A stretch of DNA of 64,000 bases, from the NCBI GenBank assembly GCA_964023205.1, contig OZ026837.1, positions 11,261,479-11,325,478 on the forward strand. Reading direction: 5' to 3'. Below the pieces are notes generated by a model that was given only the letters and a program-made list of their open reading frames with translations, was not told the DNA's origin and searched no databases. This DNA is from Lutraria lutraria (taxonomy: Eukaryota > Mollusca > Bivalvia > Venerida > Mactridae). Numbering within the stretch: the first letter of the stretch is position 1; every line of letters begins with the position of its first letter. Of this stretch, positions 1 to 11,363 are shown piece by piece. Both the position numbers and the translations under genes were made by a program.

Positions 1-278
1 AAGAAGCTCATATTAATTGAAATATAGAACTGATTCATGACATTCATGAAGTAATGTTTGACGTGTAGCTCTATATCCGATTGTTTCCGGTAATCAGTCG
101 ATAAGAAAGGCCGATTAATCGATGTTGAATTTTCAAACCGATTGCTCATCACTTCGGTATAATAAGTTTTACCGATGTATAATGGAATTCATGAATGTTC
201 AACGGAATCGAAACAAAACAATTTTCTGTCGCAACTGGCTTTTATGTTTCTTCATCCGTCCTTTCGTGTATTTTACAG

Positions 279-364
279 AAGGGGCGTGTCCAGATGGTTG
301 GTTCCGACATGGACAGATGTGCTACCACTTCAGTACTGAAACGGAAGATTGGGCGAGCGCAAAG
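279..364 (+). CDS. C-type lectin exon: domain N-terminus
   Basis: The acceptor is TTTTACAG at 271-278 and the donor is AAG/gtgtat at 364/365. The exon encodes EGACPDGWFRHGQMCYHF and then a TEDWASAK segment, the first two cysteines and first helix of a C-type lectin domain. It ends in phase 0. Confidence 0.88.
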
Positions 365-2998
365 GTGTATACTAGATTCTTAGTAACATTGTATAAAAAG
401 ACACTCCATATAATCACGGACAACGACTGTCTGCAAGAAAACGTTGATGGAAACGGCGACACACTTGGTGGCCTACAACAACGCAAATTCAGTTCAATGT
501 AGAAAAAATTGGGCTTTTGTTATTCCAAAAATATTTTCAAAAACTATTACTTTACAATTTGGTTATTGTTTAAACGTAACTGATACAAAACTTTGTAAAT
601 ATTAATATTGCACGTTCTCCACCCTAACACTGGTTTATATCGCCTTTGACTGAATTGTAATTGCATTATTCGTTAACGTAGTTTTAGTTTGCCATTTAGT
701 GTTATTTCGAGCTAATGGTTCATAAAGACGAAATGAGCTTGTAATGCCAAAAAAGGAACGTAGGTTATCTGATACAAAATAATGAACCAAATGTGAATAA
801 GATTAAACATACGATTGTGTTCATCCGTTCTATCATGCGTCTAGATGTGGCATCCTATCAAACTACGACGCGAGATATCATTGCATGGTGCGGTGACGAT
901 TGTTTAGGTGACTCTTTGGTTGGGACAACACTGTGTCCACTGTAAGTGAACTGTTTTGTTGCTTGTAGATCATATGTGAAGCAATGAAAGGCCAGCTAGT
1001 GGAGATAGAAACACAAGAAGAAGGTCATTTTCTTGGACAACAGGCTAAGGTCTTCAACAGTGAGTGCATTGTTGTTTTGCAATTTATAAGGTTTCGATGT
1101 ACTTTCACTAAGTTCATATGCTTTTACTAATATAATGTACGTTAAGTGCATTGCTACTACACCCGATTGACAGTTGCCGTTTATTAATACATTCACTTAA
1201 GTGAGGCTCGAGAAATTGGTAAATACAACTATAGCATCAAGAGACCATTTTGAAATGTTAACTTAGTCTATGACTTCAATATCTAACAAATTATACGTAA
1301 ACCGATGTTAGAGAGCCTTTTATTGCAACGAACCAGTTTTGGTTTCCAATTGGTTTGTTAAACGGTCCGTTTGTTCAGTAAAACTGGTTTGACGATGAAA
1401 GTTTTGCTGTTTGTTCAAAAAAATCTCAACCGGATTGTCAAACCATCCAAACTATCCCGAAGGCGTTTTGGTCGGTGTGATCCGTCCGACATTGCATGCA
1501 GTTGAGCGCGGTAAAATGGCCGACCATGTTGACCATTACTGAAATTCAATACACAATTTATTATCTGATCTGATTAGTTATGGTCAGATTTCTACCTTAT
1601 TATTATCAATTTAATCTAACGTTGTTATTTTTCTATCTTTTTACTGTAAAGAGAGCAATTTCAACCATATACCCAGCCTATTAATATACCAACAAAATGT
1701 CCAAATGTGACATCCTAAGTAGTCTACACATTTCTGTTTCGTGTGATGTAATTTTTCTAGTTTTTATTTTAGCACATTTTACAGTGTCCTGTTATTACCG
1801 ATTGTCAACACTTGCAGTTACAGGACTTGATTAACATGACTTAGCGTGTTGAACATGGCCATGATTTCCACTGCAAGACGATCTTTTTCTAATCAGGCAA
1901 TACCAAGAGAGATAACACTTTCATTCGTTTAATTATTTTTCTTTATAAGCGTATGTTCCTGTTAATATATCAAGAACATAGTAAACCTCCTTTCTGTCAC
2001 AATGGAGATTTAAACCGAAACCAGATATTTTCAACAAAAGCGCCCTTAGTACTTGAAGATAATACATTCATATCTAGAATTATTTTGAATCTTAAACATG
2101 TAGTATAATATATATTTTAGAATATTACTGGACGGCGTTGACAGATCTTATTGAAGAAGACACGTGGATCTGGATGAACAGTCTGGAACATGCTACATAT
2201 ACAAACTGGAAACCTGGGGAGCCAAATAATGACTCAACTGAAAATTGTGTGGATATATATCCTACTGGGTATTGGAACGACGCTCCATGCAAAGCATATC
2301 ACAATTATATCTGTGAAAAATCTGACGAGTAAGTAAAAACATTGTACATGTACATACGATTTTGGTATAAAGCATACATGATTAGTCTCGGTAATATGAA
2401 TGTCCACAAACGTCACGGTTGACCCTCGTATATTTACAATGAAATGAATCAGCAACATTTTTCTAGGAACAGTTTCTAGCAATACTGTGGTTATTATCCG
2501 CAATGAAAAATTAAAAATAATTGTTCAAATTGTTTGATATTCAAATGTACAATACTTATTTACTATTAAGTAGAACGCTTACAAATTGGGTAACAAAGAT
2601 TGACGATTTTTTTGATTCAGATTAGAGACAAGCATAAAATGGAGTTATATTACAATTTTGTACCTCCATAAAATGTGTATTACTTCTGTTTACTTTCAAC
2701 ATATCTCTCTTTAATTTCCCGATACGGCTTCGACTCTTCCATCTATCCCATTATTTACTTTCATATTGGTTGCTTCTATTCGCATACATTTAGTGGGCAG
2801 GTTTCATTCACGAAACTCTCCATATTGTTTCCTTTACTCATTTTAATCGGTTGCAGCATAGTGGCAGCTTTCGAAGTCACGGGTACCTGCCGCTGTAAAA
2901 ATGGACATACAGCTTTGTTTGTAAATAATGACATATCAGCAGGTTGCTGCACACTGCTTGCACAATGTGCATTGTTTGACAGACTATTTAAATCATGA
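279..2998 (+). CDS. C-type lectin gene (four exons; 5' end outside window)
   Basis: A C-type lectin domain binds carbohydrate, usually with calcium, and in molluscs typically acts as a secreted pattern-recognition protein. Exons: 279-364, 969-1059, 2121-2328 and probably 2857-2998. Every junction has an AG acceptor and GT donor, and the phases agree (0, 1, 2). The joined domain starts with CPDGWFRHGQMCYHF, continues with a W-A-x-A-K helix and the GQLVEIETQEE segment, then WIWMNSLE, and ends with the EPN ligand motif, a WND calcium motif and the closing cysteines of CKAYHNYICE. This is a complete long-form domain of about 126 residues with no lesion. Exon 1 here begins at codon position 2, so a leader exon, probably carrying a signal peptide, lies upstream of the window. 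The last exon adds a Cys-rich tail. The domain call is secure; the tail is inferred from splice phase. Confidence 0.88.
969..1059 (+). CDS. C-type lectin exon: central helix and strand
   Basis: The acceptor is CTTGTAG before 969 and the donor is A/gtgagt at 1059/1060. It encodes IICEAMKGQLVEIETQEEGH and a short continuation ending KVFN. The C-x-x-x-x-G-x-L-V-x-I pattern is the conserved middle of the domain. It starts in phase 0 and ends in phase 1, matching both neighbours. Confidence 0.88.
2121..2328 (+). CDS. C-type lectin exon: ligand-binding loop and domain C-terminus
   Basis: The acceptor is TATATTTTAG before 2121 and the donor is GA/gtaagt at 2328/2329. The exon holds WTALTDL, WIWMNSLE, NWKPGEPNND, the WND motif (GYWNDAPC) and the closing YICEK. 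An EPN triplet in the long loop is the classical signature for mannose-type ligands. The exon ends in phase 2 without a stop, so the protein continues into another exon. Confidence 0.9.
2857..2998 (+). CDS. Probable terminal exon of the C-type lectin (Cys-rich tail)
   Basis: A long pyrimidine tract (TTTCCTTTACTCATTTTAAT) leads to a TTGCAG acceptor at 2851-2856. The exon supplies one base to complete the codon left open by the previous exon, and it then stays open for 46 codons to a TGA at 2996-2998. The predicted tail has a CRCKNGH motif and a CCTLLAQC cluster. The acceptor quality and phase match support this exon. No known domain was recognised, and the downstream 130 bp partly resembles the exon, suggesting a local duplication. 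It could be a chance ORF. Confidence 0.5.
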
Positions 2999-2999
2999 A

Positions 3000-5085
3000 A
3001 CTCAGACTATTTCAAAGACACAGGGACTTGCCCCAGAATGATGTCTACCTGCAAAAAATGACCGTAGTACAATGAACACGTTTTGCAGATAGTAAAATAT
3101 GCATAGTTTGACAGACTATATAAATGATGAAACCCAGGTAGACTATATTTGATCATGCAGTAGACACACTAAAGTATTGCGTGTTGTAATTAACAATTCT
3201 ATAGATGAATAGGAACATGTGAAATATTTCTTGATACATGTCCATGTAGGTAACTCTAGTGGTTTGGTGTATATAATTTATAAACTGAATACCGTTTATA
3301 TGTACTTGTCTGTACATCTGTTTGTCTGCCTGTCTTCTATGTTTTGACTGTATCTTTTTTATCGTTGCTTTCTTGTTTCAGTGTTGAGATTATCGGCTAG
3401 CGGAGTTATAGTTTTGCTTTGTTTTCGAACTTGATTAATTTAACAAAATTAAGCGAAGAATAAATGATGCCAAAACTGTTGACTTTAATGTCGTACAAAT
3501 ATACAGCATTTAATGGTGGAAATAGACTCCGGACGTACCCTTAGTAGAATAATCATCATTCCGTTTGAATTCAATAAAAGAAGCAACAGTTTCATTACAT
3601 TATCCATATTCTGATGCGCAAAGAATTAACTTATTGTTCCAAACAGACTGTTTACACGTACTGCAGCGTGCTGATACATTTTCACCAATACGTACCTAGA
3701 TTTGACACTAAGTATACTATCGACAAATCTAATACAAATGATGGCGATGCAAGATCATTATAACAAGTAGACCAATACGATATGTTTATACACTTTTATA
3801 CGTTCGTCACACTTCCTTCTGCAACGTAGATTCCACCGAGTCGAAAGACATGGACACCTAGCACGTTTTATCACGATTCCTGTTAATTGACAAAAGCACT
3901 GCCAAAAATCAAATTCTTTCTTAAGATACCACTGGATTATAAAAGATTTGGTTCAATAAAAAGGTTACATATAATGGTTCGTTATTTATGTATGGATGTT
4001 AAGTGCCAATCCCAGACAAAAAAGATAAAATGTCGTTCAAGTCTTCTATATCTTTTCCAGCCTGACGTTAACATTAATGTGGAAGCGAGAATACTTAGCA
4101 TTATCAAACAAATAAATACATATCAATGAAAACAAATGCAGCATCTGTTAAAGAGGGTGTACATTGTAACAGATCTCATATCAAACAAGAGATGATACTA
4201 CAATACATTTCACACTCAGGATTTCATGAAAGTTCAGCTGTAACTTACCACCTACATACTGTGGTATTTTATAACGATCACACAACAACGCTATAACAGC
4301 TGCAGGCATAAAGGTTTGTGTTCAGCCTCAAAGTAGGACATGCAATATGGACATTCGTCAATTCGTTCATTGAAGCTTTAACTTCCATGATTTTAAATTC
4401 AAGAATCTTAATTAAATCACAATAACAAAATGAAACGTATCAAATGTTTTTGAAATTAGACTATTTTTTCGTAAAATGATTTCTAAGGCAATGGTTTAAT
4501 TGTTTTGTCGAAATGTTAACCAGTAGCTGTCCCATCAGACTGTTATTAAGTTTCAAACTGACAAAGAAAGCCATTACAAATAACTTATTAACATTTTGCT
4601 GTCAAATAAGTCTTGCAAATTAAAATTCATGAATTTCTCAACGAAATCTTTTTCGAAATTACATTTAATCATTGCTCTTGCAGTTGCCGATTGCAATGTT
4701 ATGCCTACACTAGGGATTTGCTTGAAACATATGTTTAGCTTTCTTGCAATATACCTTTAAGACGAATGCAAAATTTCTGCTTCGTAACTGGAATCATGAT
4801 GTTGAACGCTTCCCACGTTAGAATCGCACTAGTTGAATTTTCACGTTACATAGTTATTTTTAGATGATACCGGCCAGTATTAGTGCTGTAGTTAGTACTT
4901 CGCTCGAAACACACACAACCTTCTTTATGAACAATAACGAAATATGCATTACTTTGTGCGATCATTTCCATGAACATAAACTCCTCAATTGAATCATACT
5001 TATCATACTAGGATTTGTGTAAAGGTGTACGTTTTGGAATTCTATTTCAACGCATCCAAATGGTAAGAAACATTGTTCTCTGATT
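3000..5085. other. 3' region of the lectin gene and intergenic DNA
   Basis: No supported exon was seen. The stretch 3020-3160 loosely repeats 2875-3000: both contain a TTTGACAGACTAT block followed by AAATSATGAAAC, suggesting an old tandem duplication of the lectin terminal exon region. The remainder shows no structure beyond AT-rich sequence. Confidence 0.4.
3459..3464 (+). promoter_or_regulatory. Candidate poly(A) signal AATAAA for the lectin gene
   Basis: This is an AATAAA hexamer about 460 bp past the proposed lectin stop codon. A second candidate, AATAAA within TTCAATAAAAG, lies near 3572. No transcript evidence is available, and such hexamers are common in AT-rich DNA. Confidence 0.25.
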
Positions 5086-5562
5086 TAAGGTAGTTCGCGG
5101 TGTTGCTCGGCAAAAAAGAAAGTGTGTTAGAATGGCATGCAATTTGGAGGAGTTATACCCATAGTAGCTGCGCTTACGAAAATTGTGTTCTTTTTACAGT
5201 TTGACGACGGTAACCTAGCAACTTAACGACGTTAAAACGCCATCTGGCGGCATCAGCTATGTGAACGACTCGCTGTACTTTTCCTCTTGTAGCTTTGCTA
5301 TAGATTGTCATAAATTAAAAATTCGAACTTTGCGGATGAGCGAATGCTGTGGTCTACCGAGTGATCATCATCAATCCTTTGAATATCCATGTCCGCCCGG
5401 CGTGTCGGAAATTAATCGACGTCAAAACGTCATTATGGGGACGTTTTCTCGACGTAAAATATTCAGATAAATGCAAATGTAGTTAAAACGCCGTGGTAGA
5501 AGTTTTTCAAAAATTAACATTATGTAAAACATTCATTTATCTACGCAATGAGCGAAAAAAAT
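5086..5562 (+). repeat. Dispersed ~475-bp repeat, copy 1
   Basis: The unit begins TAAGGTAGTTCGCGGTGTTG and ends near ATGAGCGAAAAAAATC. A second copy lies in opposite orientation at 15,888-16,351, colinear along its full length with scattered substitutions and small indels. It is less AT-rich than its surroundings and contains several ACGTC/GACGT motifs. A 70-codon ORF inside this copy is interrupted in the other copy, so the element is judged non-coding. It is probably a non-autonomous mobile element, but no clear terminal inverted repeats or target duplication were seen. Confidence 0.75.
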
Positions 5563-6330
5563 CTATACCTCTTCAGGCTACTTTTTTCATTATCGTAACG
5601 TTTCCTAAAGTCACACCATGCCAAAATGACGTCAATCATTTTGCACATTAAGACAGCGTTTGGTTGGAGCAATATTCATCCAATTTGGTTGTTTTGTCTA
5701 AGGGTTGATCGTCTTATTTATACTATAACTTGACAATGCATCGATGCACGAAAACTATTACTGTGAAGAGAAAAAATCCGAAACGGTGTATGTTTGAAGA
5801 TGTATATGTTTTTATTTTGTTTAAATTTGTACAAGCCACAAAGTCAGGATAAATGCACATACAAATATGCAATTTACAAACAGTTACTGCGTTAGGACAC
5901 GAATGTAATGTACATAATTGCGGAAAAGATGTTACTAACGTATTTTTCATTCAAACTGAGTGTATATAGACAAAATGCGGGTGTGCTTAAATGGAAAGTT
6001 ACGGTTTGAAAACATATCTCGCGACACTCGAACTTGCCTATAACCAAGTGATCGGGGGGTAACTTGCAAAAGTCGCTTGAATATGAATATAAAGTTCATA
6101 TTATAAACCTATCCTCTTACTTCTTACCTTTTTACCTTTAATCGCTCACAAGAAGAAAAGACTATTAACAATAAAAAAATGACCCCGGGGCCATCATTTG
6201 AACAAACTTGGTAAATGTCTGCTAGACAATGTTTACGCAAAATATCATAGCTCAAGGACTTGCTTCGGACAAAAAGATTTTAAAGTATTTCATATATCTA
6301 TGATTGTGTGTAAAATAAATCATGTCCGTG
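5563..6330. other. Intergenic, no feature recognised
   Basis: This is AT-rich sequence between the dispersed repeat and the GCAGCCCAGCA minisatellite. Short ORFs here lack splice or start support. Confidence 0.4.
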
Positions 6331-6332
6331 AA

Positions 6333-6497
6333 GTTGACAGCCCAGCAGCCTAGCAGCCCAGCAGCGTGAAGTTGGCAGCCCAGCAGCCTAGCAGCCCAGC
6401 AGCGTGAAGTTGGCAGCCCAGCAGCCTAGCAGCCCAGCAGCCTAGCAGCCCAGCAGCGTGAAGTTAGCAGCCCAGCAGCCTAGCAGCCCAGCAGCTT
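6333..6497. repeat. 38-bp GC-rich minisatellite (CAGCCCAGCAGCCTAGCAGC)
   Basis: There are four tandem copies of a unit of the form GTTGGCAGCCCAGCAGCCTA plus GCAGCCCAGCAGCGTGAA; the third copy is extended by a 16-bp GCCTAGCAGCCCAGCA insert. The motif is derived from the border of the foldback units that follow, which share GTGAAGTTGGCAGCCCAGCA. Confidence 0.85.
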
Positions 6498-6701
6498 AAT
6501 ATATTTCTACAGTTAAACTGCACCACAAATCATGCAAAAACTTAAAAACGCATGAAGTAATAACATTATGTTGCTGTCATGTTTATTAGAAGAAAAAAAT
6601 ACGATTTTTATCGATTTTGTGAATCTGGCAGTGTAGCGGCCGCATAGCGGACTATTACAGTCATGCTTATAAAATACACAAGAAATCCGGCTAAACACTT
6701 A

Positions 6702-8477
6702 CGAATCGATGATATAATTCGATTTTATTCCTTCAACGTTCATTAGATGAGAACTTACTCATTTTTCATTTTTTGTTTCTTTTTGTGAAGTTGGCAGCCC
6801 AGCAGCGTAACAGCGGAATATCTATTTCTACAGATAAACTTAACAACAAATCGAGCTAAATACTTAAGAATGCATAAAATAATGTCAGTCTGTTGTTTAA
6901 ACATTAATTAACTGAAAAAATATGATTTTCATTTTCTTTTTTTTTCAATGTGAAATTAGCCGCTGCTAGCAGCGTGAAGTTGGCAGCCCAGCAGCGTAAC
7001 AGCGTATTATATATTTCTACAGATAAACTTCCAAACAAATCAAGATAAATACTTAAGAATGCATAAAATAATGTCAGTCAGTTGTTTGAACATTTATTAA
7101 ATGAAAATATATGATTTTTCAAAAAAAAATTGTGCGTGAAATTAGACGCTGCTAGCAGCGTGAAGTTGGCAGCCCAGCAGCGTAACAGCGTAATATTAAT
7201 TTCTACAGATAAACTTCACAACAAATCGGGCTAAATACTTGAGAATGCATGCAATGATGTCAGTCTGTTGTTTAAACATTAATTAACTGAAAATATTTGA
7301 TTTTCATTTTTTTTTTCAATGTGAAATTAGCCGCAGCAGCGAGAAGTTAGCAGCTCAGCAGCGTAATATATTTCTACAGATAAACTTTACAACAAATCAA
7401 GAAAAATACTTAAGAATGCATGAAATAATGTCAGTCTGTTGTTTAAGGATTTCAATCTCTAATTCGAAACCTCCATTTTGAAGAGTACTCAAGTTCATGA
7501 ATTTTACTGACATATTGACAAATTCCTGAGGGTCATGGGTTCAAACCCCACTGGGACAATACTTTTTTTCTTTCTTTTTTAGTTTTTAGGTAATGTTTCG
7601 TATTAAGAACATGAATTTATACAGTAATATGGAAGAATATAGTTATTCCAAATTTTTTTGTCTAGTTTATTGGAATTTATACATGGTTAATTAACGAAAA
7701 TCAAGTAACTATGGATTTCTGACACAATTCTTTTCAAAACCGGATGGTGAAACTTTTTAAAATTTGGTGTAGACATTATACACACATAGTAGTTAATTTT
7801 GAGAAAATTCCAGCTGTTTCCCTCTGTTATTTTTATTTATTAATAAATGATATTTATCAATTTGCTACTTTTTGGTAAAAGGCTAAAATCTTGACCAAAT
7901 CTTAAAGGGGCTGGGTTACATTTTTCACTTTTTCTGCAACAAAGTTATTGTAAACATTGTATAAACAATTTGAATTGACTAAACATTGGTTACCCTTAGA
8001 CTTATACACATTCTTGTATTTATTGTATCATTTGTAAGAGAGATAGGCCAATTTTCATAAAGGTGACTTCATATGATTTTGAGGTACTGTTTTACGTTAG
8101 GGGTAGAGGAACAAAAATGGTTGTAACTCTCTTAACTGACGGTAAAAGTTTTTAAAAATTCACCTGTACATGTCTTAATGGATATACAAAAGAATGACAA
8201 TATCTAAAATATGATTAGACTTCGAAAACCTTAAACATTAATTAACAAATCAAGAAAAATACTTCAGAATGCATAAAATAATGTCAGTCTGTTGGTTGGA
8301 CATTAATTAACTAAGTATTTTTCTTAATTTGTTGTGAAGTTTATCTGTAGAAATATATATTACGCTATTACGCTGCTGGGCTGCCAACTTCACAAAAAGA
8401 AACAAAAAATGAAAAATGTGTAAGTTCTCATCTAATGAACGTTGAAAGAAATAAAATCGAATTATATCATCGATTCG
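6702..8477. mobile_element. Foldback-like element with composite inverted arms
   Basis: The outer ~170 bp at each end are inverted copies of each other: the left arm starts CGAATCGATGATATAATTCG at 6702 and the right arm ends with its complement at 8477. The left side carries about 3.5 direct copies of a ~187-bp unit (starts near 6785, 6976, 7162 and 7342), each opening with GTGAAGTTGGCAGCCCAGCA and containing TCTACAGATAAACTT. A partial direct unit and one inverted unit lie at 8228-8477. Long inverted arms built from tandem units are typical of foldback transposons. The 7448-8220 middle is unrelated DNA without a transposase ORF. More diverged unit sequence extends left to about 6500. No target duplication was identified. 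Confidence 0.65.
7523..7570 (+). repeat. tRNA-like B-box segment, possible SINE remnant
   Basis: The segment GGTCATGGGTTCAAACCCCA resembles a tRNA T-arm (stem GGG/CCC around TTCAAAC) and is followed by a run of T, as in a Pol III terminator. The upstream ~60 bp do not fold as a D-arm and anticodon arm, so this is not an intact tRNA gene. It sits inside the foldback element. Confidence 0.35.
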
Positions 8478-8710
8478 CATTTTAGAATATTTTAGAAACT
8501 TTAAAGTACTGATGATTAAACCATTAAAAACGGTGATCATTAAACTATTTTAGTTTCATTTCATATCACTTAAAATTGAGGGTGCAGACATGTGTATTGA
8601 TATTGTGTAATCACATCCTTTTTGTATGAGTTTTTATTGAAATGGATGTTCTTTAATACTCCCATACACTTCGATGCTAATGTAAAGGGAAATAACTATT
8701 AGGAATATAA

Positions 8711-11363
8711 TTGTCGTAAGAATAGCACGCCGTTTTATTTACAAACGTCGTTTTATCTACTAACGGTGTCGTTTTATTTACTAACGGTGTCGTCGTAAGA
8801 ATACCATTTCGTTTTATTTACTAACGGTGTTGTCGTAAGAATAGCACGTTGTTTTATTTACTAACGTTGTCGTCGTGAAAAAAAAACACGTCGTTTTATT
8901 TACTAACGGTGTCGTGGTAAGATTAACAATTCGTTTTATTTACTAACGGTGTCGTCGTAATCGTCGTAAGAATAGCACGCCGTTTTATTTTCAAACGTCG
9001 TTTTATCTACTAACGGTGTCGTTTTATTTACTAACGGTGTCGTCGTAAGAATAACACTTCGTTTTATTTACTAACGGTGTCGTCGTAATTGTCGTAAGAA
9101 TGGCACGCTGTTTTATTTACAAACGTCGTTTTATCTACTAACGGTGTCGTTTTATTTACTAACAGTGTCGTCGTAAGAATAACGCTTCGTTTTATTTACT
9201 AACGGTGTTGTCGTAAGAATTGCACGTCGTTTTATTTACTAACGGTGACGTCGTAAGAATAACACGTCGTTTTATCTACTTACGGTGTCGTTTTATTTAC
9301 TAACGGTGTCGTCGTAAGAATAACACTTCGTTTTATTTACTAACGGTGTTGTCGTAAGAATAGCACGTCGTTTTATTTACTAATGGTGACGTCGTAAGAA
9401 TAGCACGCCGTTTTATTTACAAACGTCGTCTTATCTACTAACGGTGACGTCGTAAGAATAACACGTCGTTTTATTTACTAACGGTGTCGTCGTAAGAATA
9501 GCACGTCGTTTTATTTACTAACAGTGACGTCGTAAGAATAACACGTCGTTTTATTTACTAACGGTGTCGTCGTAAGAATAACACTTCGTTTTATTTACTA
9601 ACGGTGTCGTCGTGAAAATAACACGTCGTTTTATTTACTAACGGTGTCGTTGTAAGAATAGCACGTCGTTTTATTTACTAACGGTGTCGTCGTAAGAATA
9701 ACACTTCGTTTTATTTACTAACGGTGTCGTCGTAAGAATAGCACGTCGTTTTATTTACTAACGGTGTCGTCGTAAGAATAACACTTCGTTTTATTTACTA
9801 ACGGTGTCGTCGTAAAAATAACACTTCGTTTTATTTACTAACGGTGTCGTCGTAAGAATAACACTACGTTTTATTTACTAACGGTGTCGTCGTGAAAATA
9901 ACACGTCGTTTTATTTACTAACGGTGTCGTCGTAAGAATAACACTTCGTTTTATTTACTAACGGTGTCGTCGTGAAAATAACACGTCGTTTTATTTACTA
10001 ACGGTGTCGTCGTAAGAATAACACTTCGTTTTATTTACTAACGGTGTCGTCGTAAAAATAACACTTCGTTTTATTTACTAACGGTGTCGTCGTGAAAATA
10101 ACACGTCGTTTTATTTACTAACGGTGTCGTCGTAAGAATAACACTACGTTTTATTTACTTACGGTGTCGTCGTGAAAATAACACGTCGTTTTATTTACTA
10201 ACGGTGTCGTCGTAAGAATAACACTTCGTTTTATTTACTAACGGTGTCGTCGTGAAAATAACACGTCGTTTTATTTACTAACGGTGTCGTCGTAAGAATA
10301 ACACTTCGTTTTATTTACTAACGGTGTCGTCGTAAGAATAACACTTCGTTTTATTTACTAACGGTGTCGTCGTAAGAATAGCACGTCGTTTTATTTACTA
10401 ACGGTGACGTCGTAAGAATAACACTTCGTTTTATTTACTAACGGTGTCGTCGTAAGAATAACACTTCGTTTTATTTACTAACGGTGTCGTCGTGAAAATA
10501 ACACGTCGTTTTATTTACTAACGGTGTCGTCGTAAGAATAACACTACATTTTATTTACTAACGGTGTCGTCGTGAAAATAACACGTCGTTTTATTTACTA
10601 ACGGTGTCGTCGTAAGAAAAACACTTCGTTTTATTTACTAACGGTGTCGTCGTGAAAATAACACGTCGTTTAATTTACTAACGGTGTCGTCGTAAGAATA
10701 ACACTTCGTTTTATTTACTAACGGTGTTGTCGTAAGAATAACACTTCGTTTTATTTACTAACGGTGTTGTCGTAAGAATAGCACGTCGTTTTATTTACTA
10801 ACGGTGTTGTCGTAAGAATAACACGTCGTTTTATTTACTAACGGTGTCGTCGTAAGAATAACACTTCGTTTTATTTACTAACGGTGTCGTCGTGAAAATA
10901 GCACGTCGTTTTATTTGTTAACGGTGTCGTCGTGAAAATAACACGTTATTTTATTTACTAACGGTGTCGTCGTAAGAATAACACGTCGTTTTATTTACTA
11001 ACGGTGTCATCGTAAGAATAACACTTCGTTTTATTTACTAACGGTGTCGTCGTGAAAATAGCACGTCGTTTTATTTGTTAACGGTGTCGTCGTGAAAATA
11101 ACACGTTATTTTATTTACTAACGGTGTCGTCGTAAGAATAACACGTCGTTTTATTTACTAACGGTGTCGTCGTGAAAATAACACGTCGTTTTTTTACAAA
11201 CGGTGTCGTCGTAAGAATAACACGTCGTTTTGTTTACTAACGGTGTCGTCGTAAGAATAGCACGTCGTTTTATTTACTTACGGTGTTGTCGTTAGAATTT
11301 CACGGTGTTATAAAAATAGCACGTCGTTTGAATTACAAACGGTGTCGTAAGAATAGCACGACA
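8711..11363. repeat. Satellite array with 40-bp period (~66 units)
   Basis: The consensus unit is CGTTTTATTTACTAACGGTG followed by TCGTCGTAAGAATAACACTT. The register is exact for most of the array: from 9,500 to 11,160 the pattern advances 40 bp without slippage. Units differ at diagnostic sites (ACACTTCG versus ACACGTCG versus GCACGTCG, and CGTAAG versus CGTGAA), often alternating. A four-unit block containing the rare TTATTTGTTAACG and ACGTTATT variants recurs exactly 160 bp apart (near 10,891 and 11,051), which shows higher-order amplification. The left end (8,711-9,470) is irregular, with truncated units of the ACAAACGTCG type. Each unit has several CpGs, unlike the flanks. Confidence 0.97.

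Noticed and set aside
122..502. 126-codon ORF covering the first lectin exon
   Set aside because: Only 279-364 is coding; the flanks are intron, shown by the acceptor at 271-278, the donor at 365 and phase match to the next exon.
5261..5470. 70-codon ORF in the dispersed repeat
   Set aside because: The inverted copy at 15.9-16.35 kb has a stop early in the same frame.
8711..11363. CRISPR-like look of regularly spaced repeats
   Set aside because: There are no unique spacers, the 40-bp unit is repeated throughout, and the genome is eukaryotic.
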